Below are positions 10,670 through 20,370 of a DNA stretch of 64,000 nucleotides, one piece after another. The stretch's first letter is position 1; every line of letters begins with the position of its first letter. The notes under the pieces were generated by a model. The model was not told the origin of the DNA. It worked only from the letters and a program-made list of their open reading frames with translations, and did not search any database. The DNA is taken from the NCBI RefSeq assembly GCF_000143415.4, contig NW_003314261.1, positions 3,154,880-3,218,879 of the forward strand. Direction: 5' to 3'. Both the position numbers and the translations under genes were made by a program. This stretch comes from Selaginella moellendorffii (lineage: Eukaryota; Streptophyta; Lycopodiopsida; Selaginellales; Selaginellaceae).

Positions 10670-13600
10670 ATGAGCACAAGGGTTTTGGTCGCTCAGCTCA
10701 AAGAGTGTGGCAAATCCAGGGACCTGCGCAAGGGGAGGATCCTCCACGCCCAGATCGCCCAATGCAGCGACGCCAGGGAGAGCATCCAAGTCTCGAACAC
10801 CCTGGTGAGCATGTATTCAAAGTGTGGATCCATGGCCGAGGCGCGCCAGGCCTTCGACGCAATGCCGCGGCGCGACGTCGTCTCCTGGAACGCCCTCATC
10901 CTCGGCTACGCGCAAAACTCCCCTGGAGGAGGCCAGGCAGCGCTCGACTACTTCTCTCGAATGGATTGCCAGCCAAACTCCCTCACCTTTCTTGCTGCTA
11001 TCAAGGCTTGCGTCTCCATGGCAGCGATCGAGCAAGGCGGGCGAGATGCTGGAGAGGCTTTGATCAAGATAACGTCGCTGGAGAGAGGATTGGCGCTCCA
11101 TTCTCGAGCTGCCATCGCTGGCTGTGACTTTGAGGTGATGGTAGCAAACTCTTTGGTTGATATGTATGCTAAGTGTGGGAGTTTGATGGATGCTCGCAGG
11201 GTTTTCGACACGATGCCGGAGCACACGGTGGTGTCCTGGACTGTTCTCGTTCTCGGCTACGTAGATAACGGGGAGGCCGAGATGGCGCTCGAGCTCTTCG
11301 CTTGCATACCCGATGCTTGTGGACCGATTGGAGCTCGAGCTCTGGTTGCCGGACTGAAAGCTTGTAGCAGCCTGGCCGCTCGAGAAGAAGGAAAGCTTCA
11401 AGAAGAACAAGGTGGTGGTGGTGGTGGGGGGAGAGTTTTAAAAGTGGAGGCTCTGAAGAAGGCCGTGGCTCTCCACTCCCAGGCTATGGAGTGTGGCTGC
11501 GAGATGGAAGGCTTTGTGGCAAGCTCGCTGGTGGATCTTTACTCGAGGTGTGGGGATCTGGAAGAAGCTCGCAAGATCCTGGACAGGATGAGTTACGACT
11601 GCGTGGTATCGGCGACGGCACTCATGCTGGGATATGCCGAGCACGGACAGGGCGAGAAGGCGCTAGAGCTCTTCGCGAGGATGGGATCGAGAGACTCAAG
11701 AGCTTTTCTAGCTGCGCTCAAGGCTTGCATTTGCCTTGCAACGAAAGAAGATGGCAAGCTCGTTGGCGGAAGGATTGTCAAGCTAAAGTCGCTGGAGACG
11801 GGGATGGATATACACTTGGAAGCTGTGAGGTCTGGTCACAACGCTGGTGATATCTTCGTGGCCAGCAGCTTGGTGGACATGTATGCGAAGTGTGGGAGTA
11901 TGATCGATGCCAGAGGAGTTTTCGACAGGATGGCGAGTCACAGTGTAGTTTCCTGGACGGCTTTGGTTCTCGGCTACGCAGAGAACGAAGAAGAAGCTCT
12001 GGCTTTGGAGCTTCTCCCACGCGTGGAGAGTCCTAATGCCTTGACGTTCGTCGCTGGATTGAAGGCCTGCGCTGGCCTGGGGGCGAAAGAAGATGGCGAT
12101 CTAATCGAAGGAAAACTTGTCAAGCTTCTGTCCCTGGAAAAAGTTATGGCTTTGGAGCTCGAGTGTGGAGGGCTTACCTCGGACATCTTCGTGGCAAACA
12201 CTCTACTCGACGTTTACGCCAAGTGTGGGAGCACGCTGGATGCTCGCAGAGTTTTCGACAGGATGGAGTTTCATACCACGGTTTCATGGACGGCCTTGGT
12301 GATGGGATACGCCGAGAATGGCGAACACGAGCTCGCTCTGGAACTCTTCTCGTGCATGCGCTCGTCCATCGCTCCAAGCGCTCTAAGCTTTGTCGCTGCG
12401 ATGAGTGCTTGCTCCGGCCTGGCAGCGAAGGAGGAGGCCACCAAAGATGACGAGCAGAGTTTCAAGCTCAAGTCACTGGAACGAGCGAGAAACATCTACT
12501 GCGAGGCTGTGGAAAGTGGTTTCCAGGAGGACATCTTCGTGGCAAACTCGGCAGTGGATTTGCTCGCGAAGTGTGGGAGCCTGGTGGAGGCTCGTAGGAC
12601 TTTCGAGAGGATTCGTCGCCGCAACACGGTCTCGTGGAACGCTTTGATGCTGGGATACTCCGAAAACGGAGAAGGCGAGAAGTGTTTGAATCTCTTCTCT
12701 CGGATGGAGAAGGAATGCCAAGCTCCGGATGCTCGGACTTTCTTCGCAGCGCTCAAGGGGTGTGTAGTTCTTGCATCCAAGGAAGACGAGAACCAGGCCG
12801 AAAAGAAGAAGCTCTCGCTGGAAACAGGCATGGCGATCCATCTCCAAGCCGAGAAGAGTGGCTGCTGCGACTCGGACGTTTTCGTGGCGAGCACTTTGGT
12901 GGAGATGTACGCGAAGTGTGGCAGCCTGGTTGACGCTCGGAAAGTTTTCGACAAGATCCCCGGCCTCAATCTTTCGGCATGGACCGCTCTCATCCAAGGC
13001 TATGCCGAGGGTGGCGAGGAGCTGGCGGCTCTGGAGATTTTCGCGAGCTTGCAGTCGAGGAAAGGCTACGTAGCAAGCGTCCCAGCCTTCGTCGCGGCCA
13101 TCAAAGCCTGCACTGGCCTGGCGGCCAAGGAGAAGGTGGGAGCAGCAAAGATCGATGGAAGAACCGTCAAGGTGGAGTCACTGCGATCCGGCATGGCGAT
13201 TCACTCCCAGGTGGAGAGAAGCGATCACAGCGCCAACACAATGGTGGCGAACACTCTGATCGACATGTACGCCAGGTGTGGAAGCCTGGTGGACGCGCGG
13301 AGAGTGTTTGACAGGGCGATGATCCACAGCGACTCGTCCTGGAACACACTGATCCTGGGCTATGCCGAGAACGCCGAGGCGGAGCTAGCTCTCGAGCTTT
13401 TCTCGTGCATGGGAAGTGGAAGCGGAGGATCTCCTCGTCCAAACTCCCGGACTTTGGTGGCGGCTCTCAAGGCTTGCAGCGCGGTGGCATCGCTGGGCAT
13501 CGCGAGATCTATCCACTCGGAGCTCCTGCGGCGGGGGATCGATCGAAACGTCGTGCTGGAGAGCTCGCTGGTGGACGTCTATGGCAAATGCGGTAGCATG

Positions 13601-14113
13601 GCGGCGGCTCAGCGAGAGTTTGACACCATCACTCGAGTGAAGCGCGACTTGGTCACCTGGAACGCAATTCTAGCCGGGTATGCTCGCCAGGGAGACGCCG
13701 CCAGCGTTCTTGGCTTGTTTCCGAGGTTCCGGGAAGAAGGCTTGCGTCCGGACGAGATCACGCTAGCGTCGGTTCTCACCGCGTGTAGCCGTGCGGGGCT
13801 CGTGGACAAAGGGAGGGAGATCTTCGAGAGTATGAGCTCCAGCTATGGCGTGGCTCCCTCGCTGGAGCACTACCACTGCATGGTTGATCTTCTTGGGCGA
13901 GCGAACCGGCTGGAGGAGGCGATGGCGGTGGTGAAATCCATGCCGTTTGAGGCGAATGGAGTAACTTGGATGACGGTTCTTGCGGCGTGTGGGAAGTGGA
14001 AGAACGCTGTGGTTGGAAAGGTGGCGTTTGATTCTTTGCTGGAGCTGGATCAAGGCGATGCTGCCACTTACGTTTCCATGGCAAACATCTATCACGACTT
14101 GATTGATCTTTAG
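10670..14113 (+). CDS. Pentatricopeptide repeat protein, long, PLS/E1 type
   Basis: An intronless frame of 1147 residues begins at ATG 10670; the open frame extends 57 nt further upstream without an ATG. It is almost wholly PPR motifs of about 31-36 residues, with the repeated core 'MYAKCGS..DAR.VFD.M....VVSWTALVLGYAENG'. The middle of the protein has long insertions between motifs ('LKACSSLAAKEEG...'), giving an unusual spacing of about 100 residues per unit, apparently by tandem expansion of one unit. The C-terminus reaches a partial E1 motif ('VTWMTVLAACGKW', 'YVSMANIYHDL') and stops, with no E+ or DYW domain. Such proteins bind organellar RNA and take part in editing, splicing or stability; the target is unknown. 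Its last 11 bases overlap the next PPR frame. Confidence 0.88.
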   Translation: MSTRVLVAQLKECGKSRDLRKGRILHAQIAQCSDARESIQVSNTLVSMYSKCGSMAEARQAFDAMPRRDVVSWNALILGYAQNSPGGGQAALDYFSRMDCQPNSLTFLAAIKACVSMAAIEQGGRDAGEALIKITSLERGLALHSRAAIAGCDFEVMVANSLVDMYAKCGSLMDARRVFDTMPEHTVVSWTVLVLGYVDNGEAEMALELFACIPDACGPIGARALVAGLKACSSLAAREEGKLQEEQGGGGGGGRVLKVEALKKAVALHSQAMECGCEMEGFVASSLVDLYSRCGDLEEARKILDRMSYDCVVSATALMLGYAEHGQGEKALELFARMGSRDSRAFLAALKACICLATKEDGKLVGGRIVKLKSLETGMDIHLEAVRSGHNAGDIFVASSLVDMYAKCGSMIDARGVFDRMASHSVVSWTALVLGYAENEEEALALELLPRVESPNALTFVAGLKACAGLGAKEDGDLIEGKLVKLLSLEKVMALELECGGLTSDIFVANTLLDVYAKCGSTLDARRVFDRMEFHTTVSWTALVMGYAENGEHELALELFSCMRSSIAPSALSFVAAMSACSGLAAKEEATKDDEQSFKLKSLERARNIYCEAVESGFQEDIFVANSAVDLLAKCGSLVEARRTFERIRRRNTVSWNALMLGYSENGEGEKCLNLFSRMEKECQAPDARTFFAALKGCVVLASKEDENQAEKKKLSLETGMAIHLQAEKSGCCDSDVFVASTLVEMYAKCGSLVDARKVFDKIPGLNLSAWTALIQGYAEGGEELAALEIFASLQSRKGYVASVPAFVAAIKACTGLAAKEKVGAAKIDGRTVKVESLRSGMAIHSQVERSDHSANTMVANTLIDMYARCGSLVDARRVFDRAMIHSDSSWNTLILGYAENAEAELALELFSCMGSGSGGSPRPNSRTLVAALKACSAVASLGIARSIHSELLRRGIDRNVVLESSLVDVYGKCGSMAAAQREFDTITRVKRDLVTWNAILAGYARQGDAASVLGLFPRFREEGLRPDEITLASVLTACSRAGLVDKGREIFESMSSSYGVAPSLEHYHCMVDLLGRANRLEEAMAVVKSMPFEANGVTWMTVLAACGKWKNAVVGKVAFDSLLELDQGDAATYVSMANIYHDLIDL

Positions 14114-15881
14114 TGATCCCTCCTCGATTCGAGCAGTGCTAGAGAAAGCAAAGGTCTCTTCGTTTACCGATCTGGATTTGAGAGTCTCGTCTCTCAACGA
14201 GCAAATCAAAGTCCATGGAAGAAAGGGAAACGTGTATGGAGCGCGGAGGATCTTTGATGCCATTGGAGCGTCCCGAGATTCTTATTCCTGGAACTTTATG
14301 CTCATCGCATATACCCAGAATGGGCATCTGCGAGATGCTGAGCAGCTGTTTGAGAGAATGCCTTCCAGGAATCTTGTGGCGTGGACGGCCATGTTGGTGG
14401 CGTATGCCTCCTTTGGATATCTCGAAGAAGCGGAGCGCATGTTTCACCAGATGCCCAGCAAAGACACGCCTGCTTGGAATTCTATGCTTTCAGCATATGC
14501 CAAGAACGGGCATCTTGAAAATGCACGTCAGGTGTTTGATCTTATGCCCCACCGCAGTATATTGTCATGGAACTCGATTCTTTCAGCATATGCCCAAGGT
14601 GGGCATCTTGAATCAGCCAAAAGTGTTTTTGACAGGATCCCAGAACCCGACATGATATCCTACAATGCTATTCTCTCGGCATATGTGAATGGAGGAATCT
14701 TGCGGGATGCCAGGAAGATCTTTGAGGGCATGGCGCTGAGGGACATGGTCTCGTGGGCGACACTGCTCTGTGGTTATGCCCAAGCCGGGCATATCTCTCA
14801 AGCGCATGAAATCTTTTTTGAAAATATGCCAGAGTGGGATTTAATTTCTTGCAGCTCAGTTTTGGTGATGTATTCCGGAGCCGGAAACATCAACGATGCT
14901 AAAACATTGTTTGACAACCTCCCACAAACAGATCTAGTAGCCTGGAACTCTCTTCTTACGGCATATACCCAAACCGGGCATCTCGAAAAAGCTAGGCAAA
15001 TATATCTTAGAATGCCAGAGCACGACTTGGTATCCTGGACGCTTATGCTGACTGTCTATCTAGAAGCAGGAAAACTTATGGAAGCAGAAGATATACTCGT
15101 AAAGATGCCACACAGAGACCTCGTAAGCTGGAACGCAATGCTGACTGGATATGCCCAATCCGGGCACCTTGAGAAAGCAAAATGCCTGTTTGACAGCATG
15201 CCTCTCAGGGATGTCATGACATGGACGGGGATGATGTCAGCATACGCTCAACACGAGTGTTTGAGCGAAGCAAAGCACCTGTTTGATGACATGCCACAAC
15301 GAAACCAGGTGACGTGGACGGCGCTGCTCGTGGCATATGCCCAGAACGGGCACGTCAGCACTGCCAGCGAGCTGTTTCGGGCAATTCCGGAGCTGGATTT
15401 GGTGCTGTGGACTGCCATGCTGGCAGCACACGCCCACAACGGCCGCTACGCAGAGGCATTTGAAGTGTTTGAGAGAATGAAGCCCATCTTTCCTCCGGAG
15501 GAGCTGTGCTTCAACTCTATACTCGTTGCTTGCAGCCATGCCGGGAGAGTGTATGCTGGGAGGCAGTACTTCCGATCCATGGCTGTGGATTTTGGGCTGC
15601 GGCCGACAAGGCAGCATTACTGTTGCATGGTCGATCTGCTGGGACGAGCCGGGCATCTGGACGACACGGAGGACCTCATCAAGCATATGCCGTTCGAGCC
15701 GGATGTGTTCGACTGGACGTGCCTGCTCGCAGCTTGTTTGGGTCACAAGGAGAAGAAGACCATCGCAAACGCAGCGGCCAAAGAGGTGCTTCGTTCGAAT
15801 CCTCGCTGCCGAGCGGCCTACGTGTTGCTCAATAATGTGGGTGGCCACATGACAATGAAACATCAGAATACGCCATCTTGA
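14103..15881 (+). CDS. Pentatricopeptide repeat protein with uncertain 5' end
   Basis: The frame 14103-15881 encodes up to 592 residues. It is an array of about fifteen regular 31-residue PPR motifs of the form 'MP.RDLVSWNAMLTGYAQSGHLEKAK', ending in a longer final motif and partial E domain ('FEPDVFDWTCLLAACLGHK'). An in-frame TGA lies directly upstream at 14100-14102 and the first in-frame ATG is only at 14298, although the 195 bases before it already read as PPR ('VHGRKGNVYGARRIFDAI'). The sequence CTTTAG at 14108-14113 could be a splice acceptor. The true start is therefore an unseen upstream exon, a non-AUG start, or ATG 14298. It follows the other PPR gene with no gap; no E+/DYW domain is present. 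Confidence 0.8.
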   Translation: MIFSDPSSIRAVLEKAKVSSFTDLDLRVSSLNEQIKVHGRKGNVYGARRIFDAIGASRDSYSWNFMLIAYTQNGHLRDAEQLFERMPSRNLVAWTAMLVAYASFGYLEEAERMFHQMPSKDTPAWNSMLSAYAKNGHLENARQVFDLMPHRSILSWNSILSAYAQGGHLESAKSVFDRIPEPDMISYNAILSAYVNGGILRDARKIFEGMALRDMVSWATLLCGYAQAGHISQAHEIFFENMPEWDLISCSSVLVMYSGAGNINDAKTLFDNLPQTDLVAWNSLLTAYTQTGHLEKARQIYLRMPEHDLVSWTLMLTVYLEAGKLMEAEDILVKMPHRDLVSWNAMLTGYAQSGHLEKAKCLFDSMPLRDVMTWTGMMSAYAQHECLSEAKHLFDDMPQRNQVTWTALLVAYAQNGHVSTASELFRAIPELDLVLWTAMLAAHAHNGRYAEAFEVFERMKPIFPPEELCFNSILVACSHAGRVYAGRQYFRSMAVDFGLRPTRQHYCCMVDLLGRAGHLDDTEDLIKHMPFEPDVFDWTCLLAACLGHKEKKTIANAAAKEVLRSNPRCRAAYVLLNNVGGHMTMKHQNTPS

Positions 15882-16203
15882 CTTTTGTGGTGTCCGCAGC
15901 TGCATTTGCGGATCGAACGATAGAGCACGCTATATACAGCAAAAGAGTGTGGGCAAAAGCTCCAGGGCAAAGCCGGCATTTGATAGGATCTCAGCGGGGA
16001 TCTCAGGTAATCGTACTTGGAAATGCAAATGTTGCAGTGATTCAAAGGTTTTTCCTCTCAACCTAGTGACTACTTGATCGAGAAGGTAGGCTCCATCTTG
16101 TCCAGTGATCCATCCGGTACTGCATATCAAAGTAGAGAGTGTTCGTCCACTAAATCTCTTCTTGATCTTGGAACCTTCTCAGATCATTAGATTCGATCAA
16201 GAG
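15882..16203. other. Intergenic region before SDR gene
   Basis: Contains TATATACA at 15931-15938, about 270 bp before the SDR ATG, which could serve as a TATA box if the leader is long. No other gene or repeat is seen. Confidence 0.4.
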
Positions 16204-17037
16204 ATGAAGCTGCAAGACAAAGTGGCGATCGTGACGGGCGGAGCCAGCGGCATCGGCGAGGCCATCGCGATCAAATTCGCAGCACACGGCGCCTTCGTCA
16301 TCGTGGGCGATATCCAGGACGAGCTCGGCCAGAAGGTCTGCGCCGCGATCGGGCCGCGAGCCACATTCGTCCACTGCGACGTGGCCGACGAGGCCAGCGT
16401 GGAGGCCCTGGTCAACACGGCGGTTGCCCGACACGGCCGCCTTGACATCATGATGAACAATGCCGGCGTCGGGGAGCCCGGCGGCCGCGATGTCCGGGAT
16501 CTCGACATCCGCGCGTTTGACCGGGTCATGTCGGTCAACGTGGCCGGCGTGGCGCTGGGCATGAAGCACGCCGCGCGGCACATGGTACCGCGCGGCTCCG
16601 GCGTCATCATCAACACGGCCAGCAACGTCACGGGCGCCGCCGGCATCGCACCGCTGGCGTACACCGCCAGCAAGCACGCGGTGGTCGGGCTAACCCGGAC
16701 AGCCGCCGTCCAGCTCGGGCGGTATGGGATCCGGGCAAATGCCATCTCCCCGGGCGCCATTCCCACGCCCGCGTTTGTGCGCTACTTCCGCGAGGCTGTG
16801 CCCGGGATGGACGAGAATGGGGCCAGGGCTGTGGCATCTAAGGCGACGACGCTCAGGTATGGAGAGGATTTGGAAAGCGCGCTGAGCGTGGAGGATGTTG
16901 CCAATGCGGCCGTGTTCTTGGCTAGCGAGGACTCGCGGTTCGTGAGCGGGCATGAGCTGATGCTGGATGGAGCGAGCACCGTGACGGACAAGTCGTTTGA
17001 TGCGATCGGGATGATGCTTGCCACTGCTTCAAGCTAG
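16204..17037 (+). CDS. Short-chain dehydrogenase/reductase (ABA2/secoisolariciresinol dehydrogenase-like)
   Basis: A single-exon gene of 277 residues, classical SDR length. The Rossmann motif TGGASGIG is at residues 11-18, an Asp at 36 after the second strand predicts NAD(H) preference, NNAG is at 85-88, and the catalytic Ser140, Tyr153 and Lys157 (YTASK) are all present. The overall pattern resembles the plant SDR110C family, which includes xanthoxin dehydrogenase, secoisolariciresinol dehydrogenase and momilactone synthase. The substrate cannot be told from sequence. GC content is higher than in the neighbouring intergenic DNA. Start chosen at ATG 16204 because MKLQDKVAIVTGG is the family's usual beginning. 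No targeting peptide; probably cytosolic. Confidence 0.92.
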   Translation: MKLQDKVAIVTGGASGIGEAIAIKFAAHGAFVIVGDIQDELGQKVCAAIGPRATFVHCDVADEASVEALVNTAVARHGRLDIMMNNAGVGEPGGRDVRDLDIRAFDRVMSVNVAGVALGMKHAARHMVPRGSGVIINTASNVTGAAGIAPLAYTASKHAVVGLTRTAAVQLGRYGIRANAISPGAIPTPAFVRYFREAVPGMDENGARAVASKATTLRYGEDLESALSVEDVANAAVFLASEDSRFVSGHELMLDGASTVTDKSFDAIGMMLATASS

Positions 17038-17406
17038 AACAAAGACGATTGATTTGGTACTAAACCATCTATCCCACGATTTGGATTTGGAGAGGTTGCA
17101 ATCAAACGCAGTCTCGTGATTTATGAGCGAAAGATACCAATCGCAGTGGACAATTCAAGAGAAAACCGCGACGCACAGACACAAAGGAGGAAAAAAAGAT
17201 TTGGCAGAGCACTTACAAGTCACGAGAGATATAAGGTGTGGAAGAAGCGCTGGGGCCGTTGGATTCGCTGGATCGACGGCTGCCCAGCGATCTTTCGCTG
17301 TCGTTTCCCTGCGACATCTTCTTTTTGCTGCTTAGAAATTCCTTTGGGGCCGCCACGTCCAAAAACAAAACAGAGAGGAAAGGAAGAATTTGGTATCGAT
17401 CGACTG
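17038..17406. other. Intergenic region before GH28 gene
   Basis: Presumed 3' UTR of the SDR gene and promoter/leader of the GH28 gene. An open frame runs into the GH28 start from 17116, but its sequence is low in similarity to anything and has no ATG context preferred over 17407. No repeat or RNA gene seen. Confidence 0.5.
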
Positions 17407-19077
17407 ATGGAGCTTGAGATTCATGGGAGAGTGAATCCCGCAACGAGGATTCTCTTGTTGATCATCATCCTAGCATCGCCATCGCTGTTCCTGCTGGGTG
17501 ATTGCTCGCCGGCGATCCAGGGATGCAACAGCGTCGAGAGCAGGCTGGTCCCGGGGCTATCGAGGGCGCGGCCGCGCGTTTTCTCCATCGCCGATTTTGG
17601 GGGAGTGAGCGATGGGATCACGCTTAACACCAAGGCGTTCCAGAAGGCGATCGATCACATTGGTAGCTTTGGCAAGCTGGGAGGCGCGACCCTCTACATC
17701 CCGCGAGGCAAATGGCTCACTGGATGCTTCAATCTCACGAGCCACATGACTCTCTTCTTGGAACAGGACGCCACAATCCTCGCCTCCGAGGTAAGAGAAG
17801 AGTTCTAGCACGGAAAAAAAATCCGATTTTTTTCTGGATTTCTTCGCTAGGATCCTCAAGATTGGCCCGTGGTCGATCCCTTGCCATCGTATGGGCGAGG
17901 AAGAGAGCTTCCAGGGAAGAGATACACGAGCTTGCTTCATGGGCTGAGGATCACCGACGTCGCGATCACGGGTATTTATAAGCGCTTAGTGATCGATTGA
18001 AAAACACTTGATTTTTCCAGGAAACAATGGCACCATCGATGGCCAAGGCCTCATCTGGTGGAACCGATTCCGCTCCAAAACCCTCCAGCACACCCGGGGC
18101 TCCCTCGTCGAGTTTATGTTCTCCTCCAACATCCTCGTCCACAACGTTACCTTGATCAACTCGCCCTTTTGGACGCTCCATCCCGTTTACACGAGGTATT
18201 ATGAGCCATCCTTGGCATTAAAAGAAGAGCTTTTCTTCTCCTCTTTTTCTTCCCCAGTGACGTGATGATCAAAGGAGTCACCATTTTGGCACCTCACAAG
18301 GCGCCCAATACGGATGGAGTCGATCCAGGTTAGATCATTCTCCCCTCTATAAGATAAGACGGAATCTGGCTTTGCTTTGGCTGATAGCTAGAGCCACTTT
18401 GACTTCTAGTCAACTTTGCAGTCATTCCCGCGCTGACCATGGGTGTATATTCCCCCGCAGACTCCAGCTCCAACGTGTGCATCCGCGACACGTACATAAG
18501 CAACGGTGACGACGCAGTGGCCGTCAAGAGCGGCTGGGACGAGTACGGCCTGGCCTTCAACCGTCCCAGCCACGACGTCTTCCTCGTCAACCTGACCGTC
18601 AGCGGCTCCCACGGTATCTCCCTGGGCAGCGAGATGTCCGGGGGCATCTACAACGTCCACGCGTACGGCGTCTCCATCTCCGGGGCCGTACAGGGCATCC
18701 ACATCAAGACCTCCGCGGGCCGGGGGGCTTACATCAGAAACGCGAGCTTTGCGAGCTTTGAGATACTCGACACCGGGGTCGCGTTTTCTTTCACTGGGAT
18801 CTATGGTGACCACCCGGACGCCGGGTATAACGCCAGCGCGTTCGCTACCATCGAGAATATCTCGTTCCGGGACGTGGTTGGGATGAGGGTTAACCGCGCG
18901 GGTGACTTTCGCGGGGTGCCACAGTCGCCATTTCGCCACACTTGCTTCACCGATGTGGCCTTGGAGCTGAATGGGAAGAGCAACCATTGGAACTGTAGCT
19001 ACATAGAGGGATATTCGCGGCATGTGTCTCCTCCGCCATGTCCCGAGCTTCAGCTAGAATCAGAATGTTGGTCTTGA
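17407..19077 (+). CDS. GH28 polygalacturonase-like protein, secreted
   Basis: Five exons, 17407-17790, 17851-17971, 18021-18195, 18258-18328 and 18461-19077, give 455 residues. Residues 14-33 are strongly hydrophobic, a signal peptide or anchor. The plant 'ADFGGVSDG..NTKAFQKAI' start is followed by the right-handed beta-helix with GH28 active-site motifs in order: NTDGVDP, GDDAVAVK, SGSHGISLGSE and IHIKTSAGRG (the RIK block as HIK). This is the plant clade often labelled probable polygalacturonase At1g80170-like or exopolygalacturonase-like; its role would be pectin hydrolysis in the cell wall. Its paralogue lies 1.3 kb away, tail to tail, with identical lengths for exons 2-4. Confidence 0.92.
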
Positions 19078-19254
19078 TTTTCTTTTTCTAATCTAAATTA
19101 ATTAATTTAAATTATTACTATTATTATGTTAAGAAGAATTACAAGTATATGCCTTTTTTTTCGATTCCACTGGGATTTCCTACAAGGAAGCTCATGGTAG
19201 AGGAGCATCGCGTTACCATGGTGGAATCCAGGGACTAGCAACACGGCTTGCAGC

Positions 19255-19690
19255 CCTGCGAGCAGTGATCCAAGGGGAGGGCAATGATTTCGCGCTTTGG
19301 ATATCAAGGCGCTCCTTCTCCCGGCCAGCGGCGAGATCAAGTCACTCGTCGCCAAGCTCCACAAGGTCAGCGTCTACGGTCAGCACGACTCGATGGTGGC
19401 GAGACCCAAGTGCTGGCTTCGCTCGTTGTCTCGCTCCCCTTGTTCCTTGCTCGTGGTTCGCAAACGTTTGGGTCTGGAAGCGATCAAGCGATCGGCTGGG
19501 CTGCGAGCACGAAGTTGTAGAGGTGACGGCTGGCCACTGCTTGACACTAACATACAATCTCCATGGGAAAGACCACACTGCTCCCGCCCAAGACAACGAT
19601 TTCTCACGCTCCTCGTAGGTGGCGGCGGGGCAAAGCTTGACGCTGGGCTTCCCATGCAAGCATCTCTACGTGCAGGGGCCGCGGGGCTGG
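19255..19690 (+). pseudogene. Decayed prolyl-hydroxylase-like 2OG-Fe(II) dioxygenase
   Basis: Pieces of one family appear in order but in different frames: 'ALLLPASGEIK' and 'HKVSVYG', then 'SLVVSLP', then 'AIGWAA', then 'CEHEVVEVTAGHCLTLTYNLHG' split over short stretches, then 'LGFPCKHLYVQG'. This order matches P4H-type Fe2OG proteins in which HxD, the C-terminal EHEV his and an LTYNL strand follow each other. The HxD block is damaged and at least two frameshifts are needed. It lies between the two GH28 genes and has no intact frame. The remaining sequence to 20,370 holds no recognisable gene. Confidence 0.55.
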
Positions 19691-20370
19691 AGGTGGAAGT
19701 CCGCGCCGTGTGGAAAATGGAACGAAGGCGAAGAGGACGAAGAAAGAAGAAACAAAGGGAAAGGGTGGCTCGGAGTTTGTGTTGTCCGATGCGTCAGATG
19801 GAGGGAATGTGTGGTGTCACAGAGATTTCGATTGGAAGATAACTGGTGCTTGCGCGAGCCTAGCACCGAAACTTGCAACCGGATCAAGAGCTCCAACTCG
19901 TCTTTGCTCGCAGCATCCGCCAGCTTTTGATCGACGCTGAACTTAGGATTCTACGCCGCTGCCGCCATCTTTGTGACGATTGGAGCGAGCAAAGCCAAGG
20001 GGAATAAAGGAAAAGCAAGGTCTTAAAGAACGAAGAGATCACTTTGCATTTAGTTCGTGGCTTATTTCTCTAGGCGTGTTCATGCTCTTCCTACAAACGC
20101 ATACTTTTAGAAAAAATAGAGAAAAAAAAAATGCCAGCTTCTTGAGAAGAAAGCTCTCTCGATGCCTCCTGTGCCTATTCACATCCCATGATCAAAAGGC
20201 TTCGTCGCGCCCTGCCTGTCGCTAAAGAATTATTCACAAGCCGCTGGAAGCTTTTCTCCCCCTCTGATCTTCCTTCTTGTTCCTCTTCTTCTTCTTCTTC
20301 TTCTAGCCGATCACTAGCTGGTCGTTCGATCGCTCCGTGGTCTCCCGTCGCATGAATCAGCTCCCAGATC

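Noticed and set aside
16150-16953. Long minus-strand frames opposite the SDR gene
   Set aside because: GC-rich third positions keep the antisense open; no domain on that strand, while the plus strand has a full SDR catalytic set.
19690-20370. Possible extra gene between the GH28 genes
   Set aside because: Open frames are short and highly charged with no recognisable domain; better explained as 3' UTRs and relic DNA.
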